Below are positions 6,069-16,900 of a stretch of DNA of 39,457 nt, piece after piece. A program made the position numbers and the translations under genes. This DNA comes from Deltaproteobacteria bacterium. Its GTDB lineage: Bacteria > Desulfobacterota > Syntrophobacteria > Syntrophobacterales > Syntrophobacteraceae. Each line of letters opens with the position of its first letter. The stretch's first letter is position 1. The stretch spans positions 1-39,457 of the forward strand of contig JAJYDE010000038.1 of NCBI GenBank assembly GCA_021777755.1, read 5' to 3'. Below the pieces are notes generated by a model, which searched no databases, had not been told where the DNA came from, and saw only the letters and a program-made list of their open reading frames with translations.

Positions 6069-7733
6069 ATGCATTACGCTTACACTCCACACATCTGGCC
6101 TTCACTCCTTTCGGCGGGCTTTCTCGCCGTGCTCGCCGGGTGTGTTTGGCATCGCCGGTCCGTACCGGGTGCGCTTCCGCTTGCCATTCTCCTCTGGCTC
6201 ACCGTGCCGTGGGTGCTGGGTCACTCACTGGGGCTTGCGGCCGCGGATATTCCCACCATGATTTTTTGGGCCAAATACCGTTATGCGTGGCTGCTCCCGA
6301 TGGCCACCGCCGGCCTGTGCTTCACTCTGGAATACGCCCATCCGGGCATCCGCCTGACCCCGCGCATTCTGGCTCCCTTGATCGTTCCGCCCTTGGCCGT
6401 TTTCCTTCTGGTTCTCACCAACGACTCCAATCACCTTCTATGGCGTGGATTTACTTACAACGGGCGCCTACACCCCCACTACGGCCCCGCTGACCAACTT
6501 GTGTTTTTCTACGGCCTCTTGCTGCTTTTCTCCATGTCGGCTATTTTCGTCTGGTTGTTCGTGCGCTCGCCTCTCCACCGCAAACCCGTGCTGCTGTGTC
6601 TTTGCGGGCAATTTATCATGCGGCTCTCCCTGATCCTGGCACATTTGGACCCGAATCCGATCAGCGCTGTCGATTTGTTGGTCTTCGGGGTCGCCCTGAC
6701 CGGCCTCATGTATGCTCTGGCACTGTTTCGTTTTCATATGTTCGAACTGCTTCCGGTGGCCCGAAAAACCGTGCTCGATCAAATGAGCGAGGGGATGCTG
6801 GTTTTGGATGCCAGGCGGCGGGTTGTGGACTTGAACCCCTCCGCGGAGCGAATCCTCGGGGTGCGGGCGATCCGGGCTCGTGGCGCCCTTTGGGACGAGG
6901 TGATTCCGGAGCACCCGATGACCGAATCGGAAATCATCTTCAATGTGGGAGGCGCCCTGAGGTATTTTGCGCTCCGGCCCTCGCCCCTTCTGGGTCCCAG
7001 GGGAATGGAGCTGGGCTCCATAATATTGCTCCACGATGTGACCGAACAAAGACGGAGCCAGGCCCGGCTCTTTGAGCAGCAGAGCGCCTCGGCCACGCTG
7101 CGGGAACGTGACCGGGTGGCGCGCGAACTCCACGACAGCCTTGGCCAGATTCTGGCCTTCGTCAAAGTGCAGACTCTTGCCGCCCGCGAGTTTCTCGGAC
7201 GCGGCCGCGAACAGGAGGCCGACGAATGCCTCGCCCGGCTGGCCGCTGTGGCCCAGGAGGCCCATGCCGATGTGCGCGAGTATATCAGCGGGGCACGAGC
7301 GGGCAAATCGGCCGATCACGGCTTTTTCCCCGCCCTCCAGGACTACCTGCAAAGATTTCGTCAAAGTTGCGCTCTTGCCGTAAAACTCAATGTATCCTCC
7401 GAATTGAACGATGCGGCCTTCCGTCCCATGGTCGGCGCCCAATTGTTGCGAATAATCCAGGAAGCGCTAACAAACGTGAGAAAGCATTCCGGGGCCACCG
7501 AGGTCGATATCCGCATCACCACCCGGGACGAAGACTACGCCGAGGCCATTATCGAAGACGACGGAACCGGCTTTGATCCCTCCTTGCTGGAATTGGCGGG
7601 CACGCAAAATTTCGGTTTGCGCTTCATGCGCGAACGCGCGGAGGAGATTGGCGGAACCATACGGGTTCAATCCGCCAACGGCGCCGGTTCCAGGGTGGTT
7701 ATCTCGGTCCCGTTGAGAAAGGAATTGCAATGA
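6069..7733 (+). CDS. NarL-type sensor histidine kinase with 7TM input domain and PAS
   Basis: A 554-residue membrane kinase. About seven hydrophobic helices fill residues 1-215, resembling the 7TM N-terminal region of histidine kinases. A PAS domain follows (MSEGMLVLDARRRVVDLNPS to LLHDVTEQRR), then the HisKA_3 dimerisation helix with RERDRVARELHDSLGQ, the phospho-acceptor being about His355. The ATP-binding domain has IIQEALTNVRKHS (N-box), DDGTGFD and GLRFMRERAEEIGG. I choose the ATG at 6069, with a weak GGATGG before it; an in-frame ATG five codons earlier has no ribosome site. The stop overlaps the response regulator start by 4 bp (ATGA), so the pair is translationally coupled. The signal sensed is unknown; the 7TM domain suggests a membrane or lipophilic ligand. 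Confidence 0.9.
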   Translation: MHYAYTPHIWPSLLSAGFLAVLAGCVWHRRSVPGALPLAILLWLTVPWVLGHSLGLAAADIPTMIFWAKYRYAWLLPMATAGLCFTLEYAHPGIRLTPRILAPLIVPPLAVFLLVLTNDSNHLLWRGFTYNGRLHPHYGPADQLVFFYGLLLLFSMSAIFVWLFVRSPLHRKPVLLCLCGQFIMRLSLILAHLDPNPISAVDLLVFGVALTGLMYALALFRFHMFELLPVARKTVLDQMSEGMLVLDARRRVVDLNPSAERILGVRAIRARGALWDEVIPEHPMTESEIIFNVGGALRYFALRPSPLLGPRGMELGSIILLHDVTEQRRSQARLFEQQSASATLRERDRVARELHDSLGQILAFVKVQTLAAREFLGRGREQEADECLARLAAVAQEAHADVREYISGARAGKSADHGFFPALQDYLQRFRQSCALAVKLNVSSELNDAAFRPMVGAQLLRIIQEALTNVRKHSGATEVDIRITTRDEDYAEAIIEDDGTGFDPSLLELAGTQNFGLRFMRERAEEIGGTIRVQSANGAGSRVVISVPLRKELQ

Positions 7734-8359
7734 ATGTCATGCTCGTTGACGATCACCCGCTTTTTCTCGAAGGATTGGGAAATCTTATGGCCTCACGGGG
7801 TTTTACGGTCGTGGGCAAGGCCCGCGACGGAATCGATGCGGTTGAAATGGCCCGTCGCCTGCGCCCCGATCTGATTCTCATGGATATCCAGATGCCCCGG
7901 CTTGACGGCTTGAAGGCCGTGCGCATGATCAAAACCGAGTTGCCCGATACCAGGGTGGTCATGCTGACGATGTCCGAAGACGACGAAGATCTGTTCGAAG
8001 CGCTAAAAAACGGCGCCTGCGGCTATGTGCTGAAAACCCAGGACGCCGACGTCTTTTTCTCCCTGCTCTCCGAGGCCGCACGGGGCGAAGCCGTTCTTTC
8101 CCCCGGGCTGACCACAAGGATTGTCCGCGAGTTCGCCCGACGCCCGGCCTCCGAAAACGGCCCCCTTCCCAACCTTACCTCCCGCCAACTCCAGGTCCTT
8201 ACCCTGGTCGCAAAGGGACACACCTACAGGGAGGTCGGTGAAAGGCTGTTTCTTAGCGAGCGCACCATAAAGTACCACATGGGCGAAATTCTCACCCATC
8301 TTCACATGGAAAACCGCGCCCAGGCCATTGCTTTCGCCAAAAGCTCCGGCCTGGCCTGA
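7730..8359 (+). CDS. NarL/FixJ-family response regulator
   Basis: A 209-residue two-domain regulator. The receiver (about 1-120) has the acidic pair Asp7-Asp8, phospho-acceptor Asp52 in LILMDIQMPRLDG, the Thr of MLTMSEDD and the Lys of YVLKTQ. The C-terminal LuxR-type helix-turn-helix reads LTSRQLQVLTLVAKGHTYRE then LFLSERTIKYHMGEIL. It overlaps the kinase gene by 4 bp and is its cognate partner. Targets are not evident; the efflux operon that converges from the right is one candidate. Confidence 0.93.
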   Translation: MNVMLVDDHPLFLEGLGNLMASRGFTVVGKARDGIDAVEMARRLRPDLILMDIQMPRLDGLKAVRMIKTELPDTRVVMLTMSEDDEDLFEALKNGACGYVLKTQDADVFFSLLSEAARGEAVLSPGLTTRIVREFARRPASENGPLPNLTSRQLQVLTLVAKGHTYREVGERLFLSERTIKYHMGEILTHLHMENRAQAIAFAKSSGLA

Positions 8360-8385
8360 ACAAGCCGTTCTTGAAAACGTGGCCC

Positions 8386-8419
8386 TTTTGACCGGCCACC
8401 TTCTGCCGGCCGGTCAAAA
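8386..8419. other. Perfect 12-bp hairpin between convergent operons
   Basis: TTTTGACCGGCC (8386-8397) and GGCCGGTCAAAA (8408-8419) are perfectly complementary around a 10-nt loop. It lies 27 bp after the response regulator stop and 39 bp after the efflux operon end. The A/T run is on the wrong side for a classical intrinsic terminator in either direction, so it is a stable hairpin of uncertain role, perhaps protecting both 3' ends. Confidence 0.6.
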
Positions 8420-8457
8420 AAGCGCACTGAAAATCCATTCGAATGCTTTTCTGTTGA

Positions 8458-9207
8458 CTATTGCTCCGCTTTGACTCGTCCTTGGAGTTCTGCCAGCCTT
8501 CCGGCCGTCCTCTGCGCCCAGAAATCGAGAATATTTTGAGCATCGCCCCATTGCCACTGCGCCGCGGATTTTATCGACATCCCGCCTTCCCGCTTATCGA
8601 TCGCGGCCGCAAGGCGCTCTCCGGTGAGCGAATCAACGATTTGGCCTTCGGCCTGTGCGGAGCCCACGAAGGCATAGCTGCCCGTCGCCAGGGACTTGGC
8701 CGTATTGAGCACGCGCGCCTGCGGAACGACAACCGAAACCGATCTTAAAACCGGTGTCGCCGCCGTGGCGCCTGTAATGGCGGTCTCAAGCTCCAGAACG
8801 CCCGGACCGGGTTTGTTTACCAGCCTGAAATGCTGCTTTTCCAGGTTTTCTTCGAGTGCGTTATAGAAATAACCGGTGAGGACCCTTTGGTCCGAAACCG
8901 GTACGGAGTTGTCATGGCTCCAGAACTGCACGGGGGCCACCATGACCTTGTGATAGGCGCTCCAAACGGCCTTCGGGTTCACATAAACCATCGCGGCCCG
9001 CCCTTCGCCCCCGGGTTTTAGCTGCGAGTAATTCCTCAAAAATCCAGACCTCGCAACCGGAGCCCTTTCGCCAAGGGAACCACCTTCAATCAGGCCCGTC
9101 TTCGGCTGCGTTGTCGTCTCGGCGCATCCCGCGGCCAACAGCGCAATGGCAAAAAAGGTCATGATTGCTTTGCCGCTTCGGCTCGAAATAGAAAACCTGG
9201 TTGTCAT
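8458..9207 (-). CDS. DUF3313-family lipoprotein
   Basis: A 249-residue exported protein. ATG at 9207 is preceded by AGGAGG at 5 nt; a longer frame from 9252 lacks this. The signal sequence ends AIALLAAGC, a lipobox-like site, so it is a likely lipoprotein. Regions VNPKAVWSAYHKVMVAPVQF, LTGYFYNALEENL and DSLTGERLAAAIDKREGG resemble DUF3313 proteins, small envelope lipoproteins of unknown role. It is the last gene of the efflux operon, about 90 bp after the outer-membrane factor, so it may be an accessory envelope component. The family call rests on motif resemblance. Confidence 0.75.
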   Translation of the reverse strand: MTTRFSISSRSGKAIMTFFAIALLAAGCAETTTQPKTGLIEGGSLGERAPVARSGFLRNYSQLKPGGEGRAAMVYVNPKAVWSAYHKVMVAPVQFWSHDNSVPVSDQRVLTGYFYNALEENLEKQHFRLVNKPGPGVLELETAITGATAATPVLRSVSVVVPQARVLNTAKSLATGSYAFVGSAQAEGQIVDSLTGERLAAAIDKREGGMSIKSAAQWQWGDAQNILDFWAQRTAGRLAELQGRVKAEQ

Positions 9208-9297
9208 GATAACCTCCTCCTTTTTCAACAAACCGCAATGAAACGTTTTCAAGACCCGCGGAACCCTTCCGTCTCTCCGTGCCCTGACGGATTTATA

Positions 9298-10758
9298 CTA
9301 TTTGGGGCAACAGGGCTGCGCGGTGAGTTTATCGGCCCGGTTCACCCATCCCCCTCCCATGGCCTTGTAAATATTTACAACCGCCGCAAAAACCGAGGCC
9401 CTGATTTGAGCGCAGGTCAGTTCGGCGGGAAACAGCTGCTCCTCGGCGGTAAGCACGGTGAGATAAGAAGTGTAGCCGCCGTTATACTGCATCCACGCCA
9501 GTCGGTCGTAATTTCGAAGGGCAACGACCAGCTTCTCTTGGGCCTCCAGTTGTTCGCAGAGCTTGCGGCGCGAGACAAGCGCGTTTTCAACGTCGCTGAA
9601 GGCGCTTATGATGGCGTTCTTGTAATTTTCAAGCGCCTCCCGCCGCAGCGCCTTCGCCTGTTTTACCTGTCCCCATATGGCGCCGGCGGTAAAAATCGGC
9701 CCGGTAAAGGAACCCGAATAACTCCACATGCGCGCCGGCCCCTGGAAAAGCTCGGAGAGTTGCGAGCTTTGCACCCCCAAGGCGGCGGTAAGCGAAATGG
9801 TGGGGAAATAAAGAGCCTTGGCCGCTCCGATCTGAGCATTGGCGCCTATCAGCTCTTGCTCGGCCCGGACAAGATCGGGGCGCCGCTCGAGAAGCTCCGA
9901 AGGCAGACCGGCGGGGACCTCCGGAATGGAGATCCCGGAAAGGGGCTTTCCGCGCTTTACGGGACCCGGATTGCGGCCAAGAAGGACACAGATTGCGTTT
10001 TGGGTCTCTACGATCTGGGACTCGATCTGGGGGATCGTGGCCTCAACGGTCTCATATTGCGACCTTGCCTGTTCGACGGTCATCATGGAGACCTGGCCGT
10101 GCGCATACTGCAACTCGAAGAGTTTGACCGATTTCCCGTAGCTCGCAAGCGTACGCTTTGCGATCTCGAGCTGTTCGTCGAGCCCCCTTAGCTGGAGATA
10201 ACTCGAAGCAACCGAGGCCACCAGGGAAAGTATCACCCCGCGTCGGGCTTCATCTGTTGCCAGCAGGTTCGCCCGGGCGGCTTCACCGAGCCTTCGGATG
10301 CGCCCCCAAAGATCGATCTCCCAGCTTGCGCCGCCCAGCAACTGAAAGGAATTGGCCGGGTTTGGAACGAAGGCCGACAAGGCGCCCAACTCCCCCTTGC
10401 TTTGTCGCGCCCGCACGGCATCGCCGCTGTAACCGGCCTGGGGGAAAAGAGGAGCGCGGGTCTGGATGAGAACCCCTTCGGCCTGCTCCACGCTTGCCTC
10501 GGCAGCCTTTATGCTTTTGTTACCGGCAAGCGCTTCCCCGATCAGATGGTCGAGAACCGGGTCGTCGAACTTTTGCCACCACAGCGTATCGGCCGTGTTG
10601 CGCGCCCCTTTTTCCTCGTAGTGGAAGCTCTTGGGCATCTCCACGCTCGGGCGGTGATAATCGGGGCCAACCATGCAGCCGGAAATCAGGGCGGATGCGA
10701 AAAGCATCACAAATACCGGCCCCGCCAACCTGTTCCTTGTCTCAACCCTCGGGTGCAT
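9298..10758 (-). CDS. RND efflux outer-membrane factor lipoprotein (OprM/NodT family)
   Basis: A 486-residue TolC-like channel protein. The signal peptide ends in the lipobox ISGC, followed by MVGPDYHRPSVEMP, the typical start of NodT/OprM proteins. WWQKFDDPVLDHLI, SWEIDLWGRIRR and the repeated domain with LLERRPDLVRAEQELIGANA are family signatures; two OEP domains fill the protein. ATG at 10758 is one base after the upstream RND gene's TGA, showing coupling; longer readings into the pump gene are not credible. It would form the outer-membrane exit duct of the pump encoded upstream. Confidence 0.93.
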   Translation of the reverse strand: MHPRVETRNRLAGPVFVMLFASALISGCMVGPDYHRPSVEMPKSFHYEEKGARNTADTLWWQKFDDPVLDHLIGEALAGNKSIKAAEASVEQAEGVLIQTRAPLFPQAGYSGDAVRARQSKGELGALSAFVPNPANSFQLLGGASWEIDLWGRIRRLGEAARANLLATDEARRGVILSLVASVASSYLQLRGLDEQLEIAKRTLASYGKSVKLFELQYAHGQVSMMTVEQARSQYETVEATIPQIESQIVETQNAICVLLGRNPGPVKRGKPLSGISIPEVPAGLPSELLERRPDLVRAEQELIGANAQIGAAKALYFPTISLTAALGVQSSQLSELFQGPARMWSYSGSFTGPIFTAGAIWGQVKQAKALRREALENYKNAIISAFSDVENALVSRRKLCEQLEAQEKLVVALRNYDRLAWMQYNGGYTSYLTVLTAEEQLFPAELTCAQIRASVFAAVVNIYKAMGGGWVNRADKLTAQPCCPK

Positions 10759-10759
10759 A

Positions 10760-13700
10760 TCAGAAGACCTCCGGCCCGGCTTGGGGCTCCGAATCGGAGG
10801 GCGAGTCAGGGTGCGGCCCGAGCTTCTTTTTCTTCGAGCGTTCCGCGAGGTTGTCGAAAATGAAGAAAAACAGCGGCACATACAACATCGCCAGGGTGGT
10901 TTCGCCAATCATGCCTCCCATGATTCCCGTGCCGATCGAGTGGCGCGCGTTGGCCCCCGCCCCCGTGGCCAGGGCCAGCGGAAGCACCCCCAGGATGAAC
11001 GCGAGGGAGGTCATGACGATCGGTCGCAGCCGCTCCTCGCCCGCCTTGATGGTCGCATCCATGATCGAATGACCCTCCTTCCGTAAATCCACGGCAAAGG
11101 TTACCCTTAGCACGGCGTTTTTCGCCCCCAGTCCGATCAGCACCAGAAGGCCGATCTGAAAATAGACGTCGTTTTGAAGCCCCCTCAGCCAGTTGAATGC
11201 AAGCGCTCCTAAAATCCCGAAGGGCACCGCGGTCATCACCGACCCGGGCAGCGTCCAGGACTCGAACTGGGCGGCCAACACCAAAAAAACGATCACAAGT
11301 CCGAAAGCAAAAGCCGCCGTCGAAGTGGCGCCCGATTTTTTTTCCTCGAAGGCCATTCCCGACCAGCAATAATCATAGCCGCGGGGAAGCACTTCGCGCG
11401 CGATCTGCTCCATGGTCTTGATCGCATCCCCCGAGCTGTAGCCCCGGGCGGCCGAGCCGGTAATCTGGGCGGCGGGAAATCCGTTGAAATGGGGCACAAG
11501 ATCGGGGCCCGAAACGTACTTCGTATTCACAAGGGCCGAAAGAGGCACCATATGCCGCGATTTGGTCCTTGTGTAGAGCCGGGTGATATCGGAGGGCTCG
11601 CGTCTAAAAGGGGCGTCGGCCTGCAAAATGACGTTCCAAACCCGGCTGTACTGGTTGAACTGACTGACCGTGATCGAGCCGAACTGGGCCTGGAGCGCGC
11701 TGTAGACATCGGACACCGGGACCCCGAGAAGCACCGATTTCGAACGGTCCACCTCCGCCCGAAGTTGCTGGGAAACAGCGCGAAAAGTCGAATTGAGCCC
11801 GCTTAATTCCGGCCTCAGTCGCGCCTTTGCAAGAAACTCCCGGGCTATCTCGTAGAGTCGCTCGGGCTCCCCTCCGTTTTTGTCCTGAATCCAGAACTCG
11901 AAGCCTCCCGTAACACCGATGCCCGGAATCGCCGGCGGCGCTATCGGAATGAAAACACCGCTTTTTTTGCTCGCCCGCGCCTCGGCCCATGTCTTCAAAA
12001 GCACCGACCGGGCATTTTCCTCTCGCGCGCGCTTTAACGATGAATAACGCTCCCTGTAATCTTTGAGCGGCACAAAAAGGGTTGCCGAGTTGGTCTTGTA
12101 CTGATTGTCGATCAGGCTGAAACCGTTCACATCCGCCCGGTCGGCCACAGCCGGGTTTGCCGCAAAAAACCCGTCCACCACCTTGGTGGCCGCGGCCGTG
12201 CGCTTGAGGCTGGTCGCGTCGGGCATGATCACCATCGACATCAGGTAGCCCTGGTCTTCATTTGGCACAAAACTCGTCGGGATGGTGTGAAAAAGGTAGA
12301 AAAGCCCCCCCATCAAAACTGCAAGCACCCCGAAGGCCACCCACTTGCGCTTGATCATCAGCACCACGAGATTTCCGAATACAACGGTAAAGCGGTCGAA
12401 CTGACGATTGAACCAGGCAAAGGGGCCCCGTTGGGGCGGAGTCCTCTCTTTCAGCAGGATCCCGCACATGGCCGGCGTAAGCGTCAAGGCCACAAAACCC
12501 GATAGCGCCACTGAAATAACAATCGTGATGGCGAATTGCTTGTAAAGCTGCCCGGTCGTGCCCGGCAGAAACGCCGCCGGGATGAAAACCGAGGCCATAA
12601 CCAGCACCACCGCCACAAGCGAGGTGGCGATCTGCTCCATTGCCCTGATCGTGGCCTCCCGGGGCGCAAGGTTATACTTCACCATATTGCGCTCCACATT
12701 TTCCACCACCACAATGGCGTCATCGACCACCATGCCGATGGCCAGCACGATTCCGAACAGGGTCAGCAGGTTGACCGAAAACCCCATCGCCAGCATGCCG
12801 GGGAATGTGCCGATCAGGGCCACGAAAATCGCCACCGTGCAGATGAGCGTGGCCCGAAAGCTTTGCAAAAAAAGATACACTATCAGCACGACCAGGATGA
12901 TTGCCTCGATCAGTGTGTGAATGATCTCCTCGATGGATAGGCGCACAAAATCCGTTGTGTCGAGAACCACCTTGCACTCGATGCCGTCGGGCAAGGTGCG
13001 TTTGAGGCTGGCAAGAGTCTGGCGAACGGCCTTTGAGACGTCGAGACCGTTTGCCCCCGGCTGCTGGTAGACGGCCACAAGAGCCGAAGGCGCTCCGTTA
13101 AGATAGGTTGCGTCTATATAGGCCTTGCGGCCGACTTCCGCCCGGGCCACGTCCTTTAGCCGCACGATGGCGCTTCCGTCCCGATTGGCCCGAAGAATGA
13201 TGTTGTCATACTCCGAGGGCTTGACGAAAGGAGCCTGTGTTACGACCGGAAGGGTCAGTTGAACTTTGCGGCCATTGGGCTGCTGGCCGATCTGGCCCGC
13301 CCCGAAAAGAGCGTTCTGACGAGCCACCGCGTTTTGTATGTCTGTGGTCGTTATCCCCAGGGAGGCCATTCTGTCCGGATTCATCCAGATCCGCATCGCC
13401 TGGTCCGGAACCCCGAAAATCTGGGCCTGCCCCGCCCCGTTGACTCGTTTGATTGCGTCCAGCACATAAACATTGGCATAATTGGCCACATATTCCTGAC
13501 TGTAGCGACCGTCGGGATTGGTCACCCCTATGATCATCAACATGCTCGCCGATTTTTTCTGCACCGAGACCCCGTACTGCACCACCTCGGAGGGCAGCTG
13601 CGGCGTGGCCAGGTTGACCCGGTTTTGCACCTGCACCTGCGCGATGTCCGGATCGGTGTCCAGGGCGAAATAGACGGTTATGGTCAACTGGCCGGTGTTC

Positions 13701-13951
13701 GAGCTGGTCGAGGTCATGTAGAGCATGTTGTCGACCCCGTTGATCTGGGCCTCGATGGGCGCCGCCACAGAATCGGCCACGGTCTTGGAATCCGCCCCCG
13801 GATAGGTGGTGGTGACCTGGATCTGAACGGGAGTGATCGACGGGTACTGGGCCACCGGAAGCACCTTGATCGATACAAGACCCGCTATCACTATGATGAG
13901 CGAGATGACCGTGGCAAATATCGGCCGCTCGATAAAAAACTTGCAAAACAT
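10760..13951 (-). CDS. RND multidrug efflux transporter, second tandem copy (HAE1/AcrB type)
   Basis: A 1063-residue inner-membrane pump. It starts MFCKFFIERPIFATVIS with AGGAG 7 nt upstream; a longer frame into the previous gene is rejected. The TM4 proton-relay pair lies in GMVVDDAIVVVENVERNM and the TM10 lysine in LGAKNAVLRVTF; LRPIVMTSLAFILGVLPLA covers the TM11 Arg/Thr. Both large periplasmic loops are full length. It is highly similar to the gene upstream (for example NGVDNMLYMTSTSSNTGQLT in both), so the two arose by tandem duplication and may form homotrimers or an MdtBC-like heterotrimer. The 3' neighbour is the outer-membrane factor. Substrates cannot be inferred. Confidence 0.95.
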   Translation of the reverse strand: MFCKFFIERPIFATVISLIIVIAGLVSIKVLPVAQYPSITPVQIQVTTTYPGADSKTVADSVAAPIEAQINGVDNMLYMTSTSSNTGQLTITVYFALDTDPDIAQVQVQNRVNLATPQLPSEVVQYGVSVQKKSASMLMIIGVTNPDGRYSQEYVANYANVYVLDAIKRVNGAGQAQIFGVPDQAMRIWMNPDRMASLGITTTDIQNAVARQNALFGAGQIGQQPNGRKVQLTLPVVTQAPFVKPSEYDNIILRANRDGSAIVRLKDVARAEVGRKAYIDATYLNGAPSALVAVYQQPGANGLDVSKAVRQTLASLKRTLPDGIECKVVLDTTDFVRLSIEEIIHTLIEAIILVVLIVYLFLQSFRATLICTVAIFVALIGTFPGMLAMGFSVNLLTLFGIVLAIGMVVDDAIVVVENVERNMVKYNLAPREATIRAMEQIATSLVAVVLVMASVFIPAAFLPGTTGQLYKQFAITIVISVALSGFVALTLTPAMCGILLKERTPPQRGPFAWFNRQFDRFTVVFGNLVVLMIKRKWVAFGVLAVLMGGLFYLFHTIPTSFVPNEDQGYLMSMVIMPDATSLKRTAAATKVVDGFFAANPAVADRADVNGFSLIDNQYKTNSATLFVPLKDYRERYSSLKRAREENARSVLLKTWAEARASKKSGVFIPIAPPAIPGIGVTGGFEFWIQDKNGGEPERLYEIAREFLAKARLRPELSGLNSTFRAVSQQLRAEVDRSKSVLLGVPVSDVYSALQAQFGSITVSQFNQYSRVWNVILQADAPFRREPSDITRLYTRTKSRHMVPLSALVNTKYVSGPDLVPHFNGFPAAQITGSAARGYSSGDAIKTMEQIAREVLPRGYDYCWSGMAFEEKKSGATSTAAFAFGLVIVFLVLAAQFESWTLPGSVMTAVPFGILGALAFNWLRGLQNDVYFQIGLLVLIGLGAKNAVLRVTFAVDLRKEGHSIMDATIKAGEERLRPIVMTSLAFILGVLPLALATGAGANARHSIGTGIMGGMIGETTLAMLYVPLFFFIFDNLAERSKKKKLGPHPDSPSDSEPQAGPEVF

Positions 13952-13973
13952 CGGATCGCTCCTGTTGGGCAAC

Positions 13974-16900
13974 TTATAGGCCTTGGAGGACCTTTTCGGT
14001 TTCCTCTCCCGGCCGCTCCACCCTCTTCGCCCGCTCGGCAAGGCCGTCGAAAAGATAGAAAAAAAGCGGGACATAAAGCATGGCCAGGGTGGTCTCTCCT
14101 ATCATGCCCCCCATGATGCCCGTGCCGATCGAATGCCTCGCGTTGGCTCCCGCCCCGCTGGCAACGGCCAGTGGAAGCACACCGAGAATGAAGGCCAGAG
14201 AGGTCATGATGATCGGCCGCAACCGCTCTTCACCCGCTTTGATGGTCGCCTCCATTATGGAATGGCCTTCCTTTCGCAAATCCACGGCGAAGGTGACCCG
14301 CAGTACGGCGTTTTTGGCCCCCAGGCCGATCAACACCAGAAGCCCGATCTGAAAGTAGACGTCGTTTTGAAGACCGCGCATCCAGTTGAAAGCAAGCGCT
14401 CCGAGAATTCCGAAGGGCACCGCCGTCATGACCGATCCCGGCAGGGTCCAGGACTCGAACTGTGCGGCCAAAACGAGAAAGACGATGATCAGGCTGAAAA
14501 TGAAGGCCGCTATCGAAGTGGCCCCAGCCTTTTTTTCCTCGAAAGCCATCCCCGACCAGCAGTGGTCGAACCCGTAGGGAAGCACTTCACCCGCGGTTGC
14601 CTCCATGGCCTTGATCGCATCTCCCGAGCTGAAGCCAGCAGCCGCCGAGCCCGTGATCTGCGCGGCGGGAAAGCCGTTGAAGTGCGGCACCAGATCCGGA
14701 CCCGCGGAGTGTTTTATATCCACCAGGGCGGACAGGGGGACCATTTTCCCCCCTTTGGATTTCGTATAAAGTCTGGCGATGTCCGAAGGCTTTCGCCGGT
14801 AGGGTGCGTCCGATTGAAGAATAACGTCCCACACCCGGCTGTACTGGCTGAACTGGCTCACGGTGATCGAGCCGAACTGCGCCTGCAATGCGCTGTAGAC
14901 ATCCGAGATCGGAACCCCCAGGAGCACGCACTTGGATCGGTCCACATCGACCCGGATCTGCTGGGAAGAAGCGGTAAAAGACGAACTCAAACCTTTCAGC
15001 TCGGGCCGCTTGCGCGCCCTTGCCAAAAACTTTTGCGTCACCTCGTAGAGCCGTCCCGGATCCCCCGCCCCGGTATCCTGGATCCAGAACTCGAAGCCGT
15101 CGGTTGTCCCGATGCCCGGAATCGCCGCGGGAAACAAAGGAATCAGCACCCCCGAATCAATCGATCCGGCTTTGACCGCTGTTTCTTCAAATACCGCCCG
15201 CGCCGATTGCCTGCGCGCTTTGCCCGCCGAGGAGTAGCGCTCCTTGAAATCCTTCAGCATGATAAAAAGGGTCGCCGCGTTGTTCTTGGTCTGAAGGTCG
15301 AGCACGCTGAAGCCGTTTAGAATCACCCGGTGTCCCACCGCCGGATTTGCCGCAAAGAGTTTGTCCACCTTGTCGGTTGCCGCCGAGGTGCGAGTGATGC
15401 TCGATGCGTCGGGTAAAACGAACATGGGAAACAGGTAGCCCTGATCTTCGCTTGGCACAAAGCTCGTCGGGATGACGTGGAAAAGATAGCCGAGCCCTCC
15501 CATCAATGCCGCGAGCAGCAAAAACGCCACGCCCTTTCTCCTGATCATGAACACCACGGCGTTGCCGAAAGCCAGCGTGAAGCGTTCGAACTGTCTATTG
15601 AACCATGCGAAGGGGCCCCTTACGGGAGCCGTCCTCTGTTTTAGCATCAGGCCGCACATCGCCGGGGTTAGAGTCAGAGCCACAAATCCGCTAAGAGCAA
15701 CCGAAATGACGATCGTAACCGCAAACTGTTTGTAGAGCTGCCCGGTGGTTCCCGGCAAAAAAGCCGCCGGAACAAAAACCGAGGCCATTACGAGCACCAC
15801 CGCCACAAGGGAGGTGCCTATCTGCTCCATCGCCCGGATCGTGGCCTCTTTTGGCCCCAGGTTGTACTTCATCATGTTACGTTCGACATTTTCCACCACC
15901 ACTATCGCGTCGTCTACCACCATGCCGATGGCCAGTATCAGCCCGAAAAGGGTCAGCAGGTTGATCGAAAACCCCATGGCCAGCATGCCCGGAAATGTCC
16001 CGATGAGCGCCACGAAGATCGCCGCCGTACAGATGATCGTCGCCCGAAAACTCTGTAAAAACAGGTAGACCACCAGCACGACCAACAGGATCGCCTCGAT
16101 CAGAGTGTGAACGATCTCTTCGATCGAAAGACGCACGAAATCGGTTGTATCCAAAGCGATTGTGCAGTCGATGCCATCGGGCATCGTTCGTTTGAGGTCC
16201 CGCAAGGTTTGGTGCACGCCCTTGCTTACCGCCAGAGCGTTTGCCCCCGGTTGCTGGTAGACGGCGATGATCGTTGCCGGTATGCCGTCCAACCGGGTGT
16301 CCTGAACATATTGCTTGCGGCCCGCCTCGACGCGGGCCACGTCTTTTAGCCGCACAATGGAACTGCCGTTTTGCCTGGCCCCGAGAATGATGTTTGCGTA
16401 GGCCGAAGGCTGGACAAAAGGCGACTGGGTCACCACCGGGAAGGTAAGTTGGGGCGTGTAATCGGTTGGCTCCTGGCCCACCTGGCCCGCTCCGTGAAGG
16501 GAATTTTGCCGTGAGACCGCGTTTTTGACATCGGTGGTCGTGATCCCAAGGGAAGCCATGCGGTCCGGGTTGAGCCAGATGCGCATCGCCTGGTCGGGCA
16601 AATCGTAGTAAACCTCCGACTGGCCAGCCCCGTTGACCCGCTTTATGGCGTCGAGCACATAGACGTTGGCGTAATTGGCCACATAGTCCGCCGAGTAGCG
16701 GCCCCCTTTGTCGGTAACCGCAAGCAACATCAACCAGGCCGTCGATTTTTTCTGCACCGAGACCCCGTACTGCACCACCGCGTCCGGCAGTTGGGGCGTG
16801 GCCAGGTTGACTCGGTTTTGCACCTGCACCTGGGCGATATCCGGATCGGTGTTAAGGGCGAAATAGACGGTAATGGTCAGCTGGCCGGTATTCGAACTGG

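Noticed and set aside
8386-8419. Intrinsic bidirectional terminator
   Set aside because: The stem is perfect, but the runs are T before and A after the stem on both strands, the reverse of what a U-tract terminator needs.
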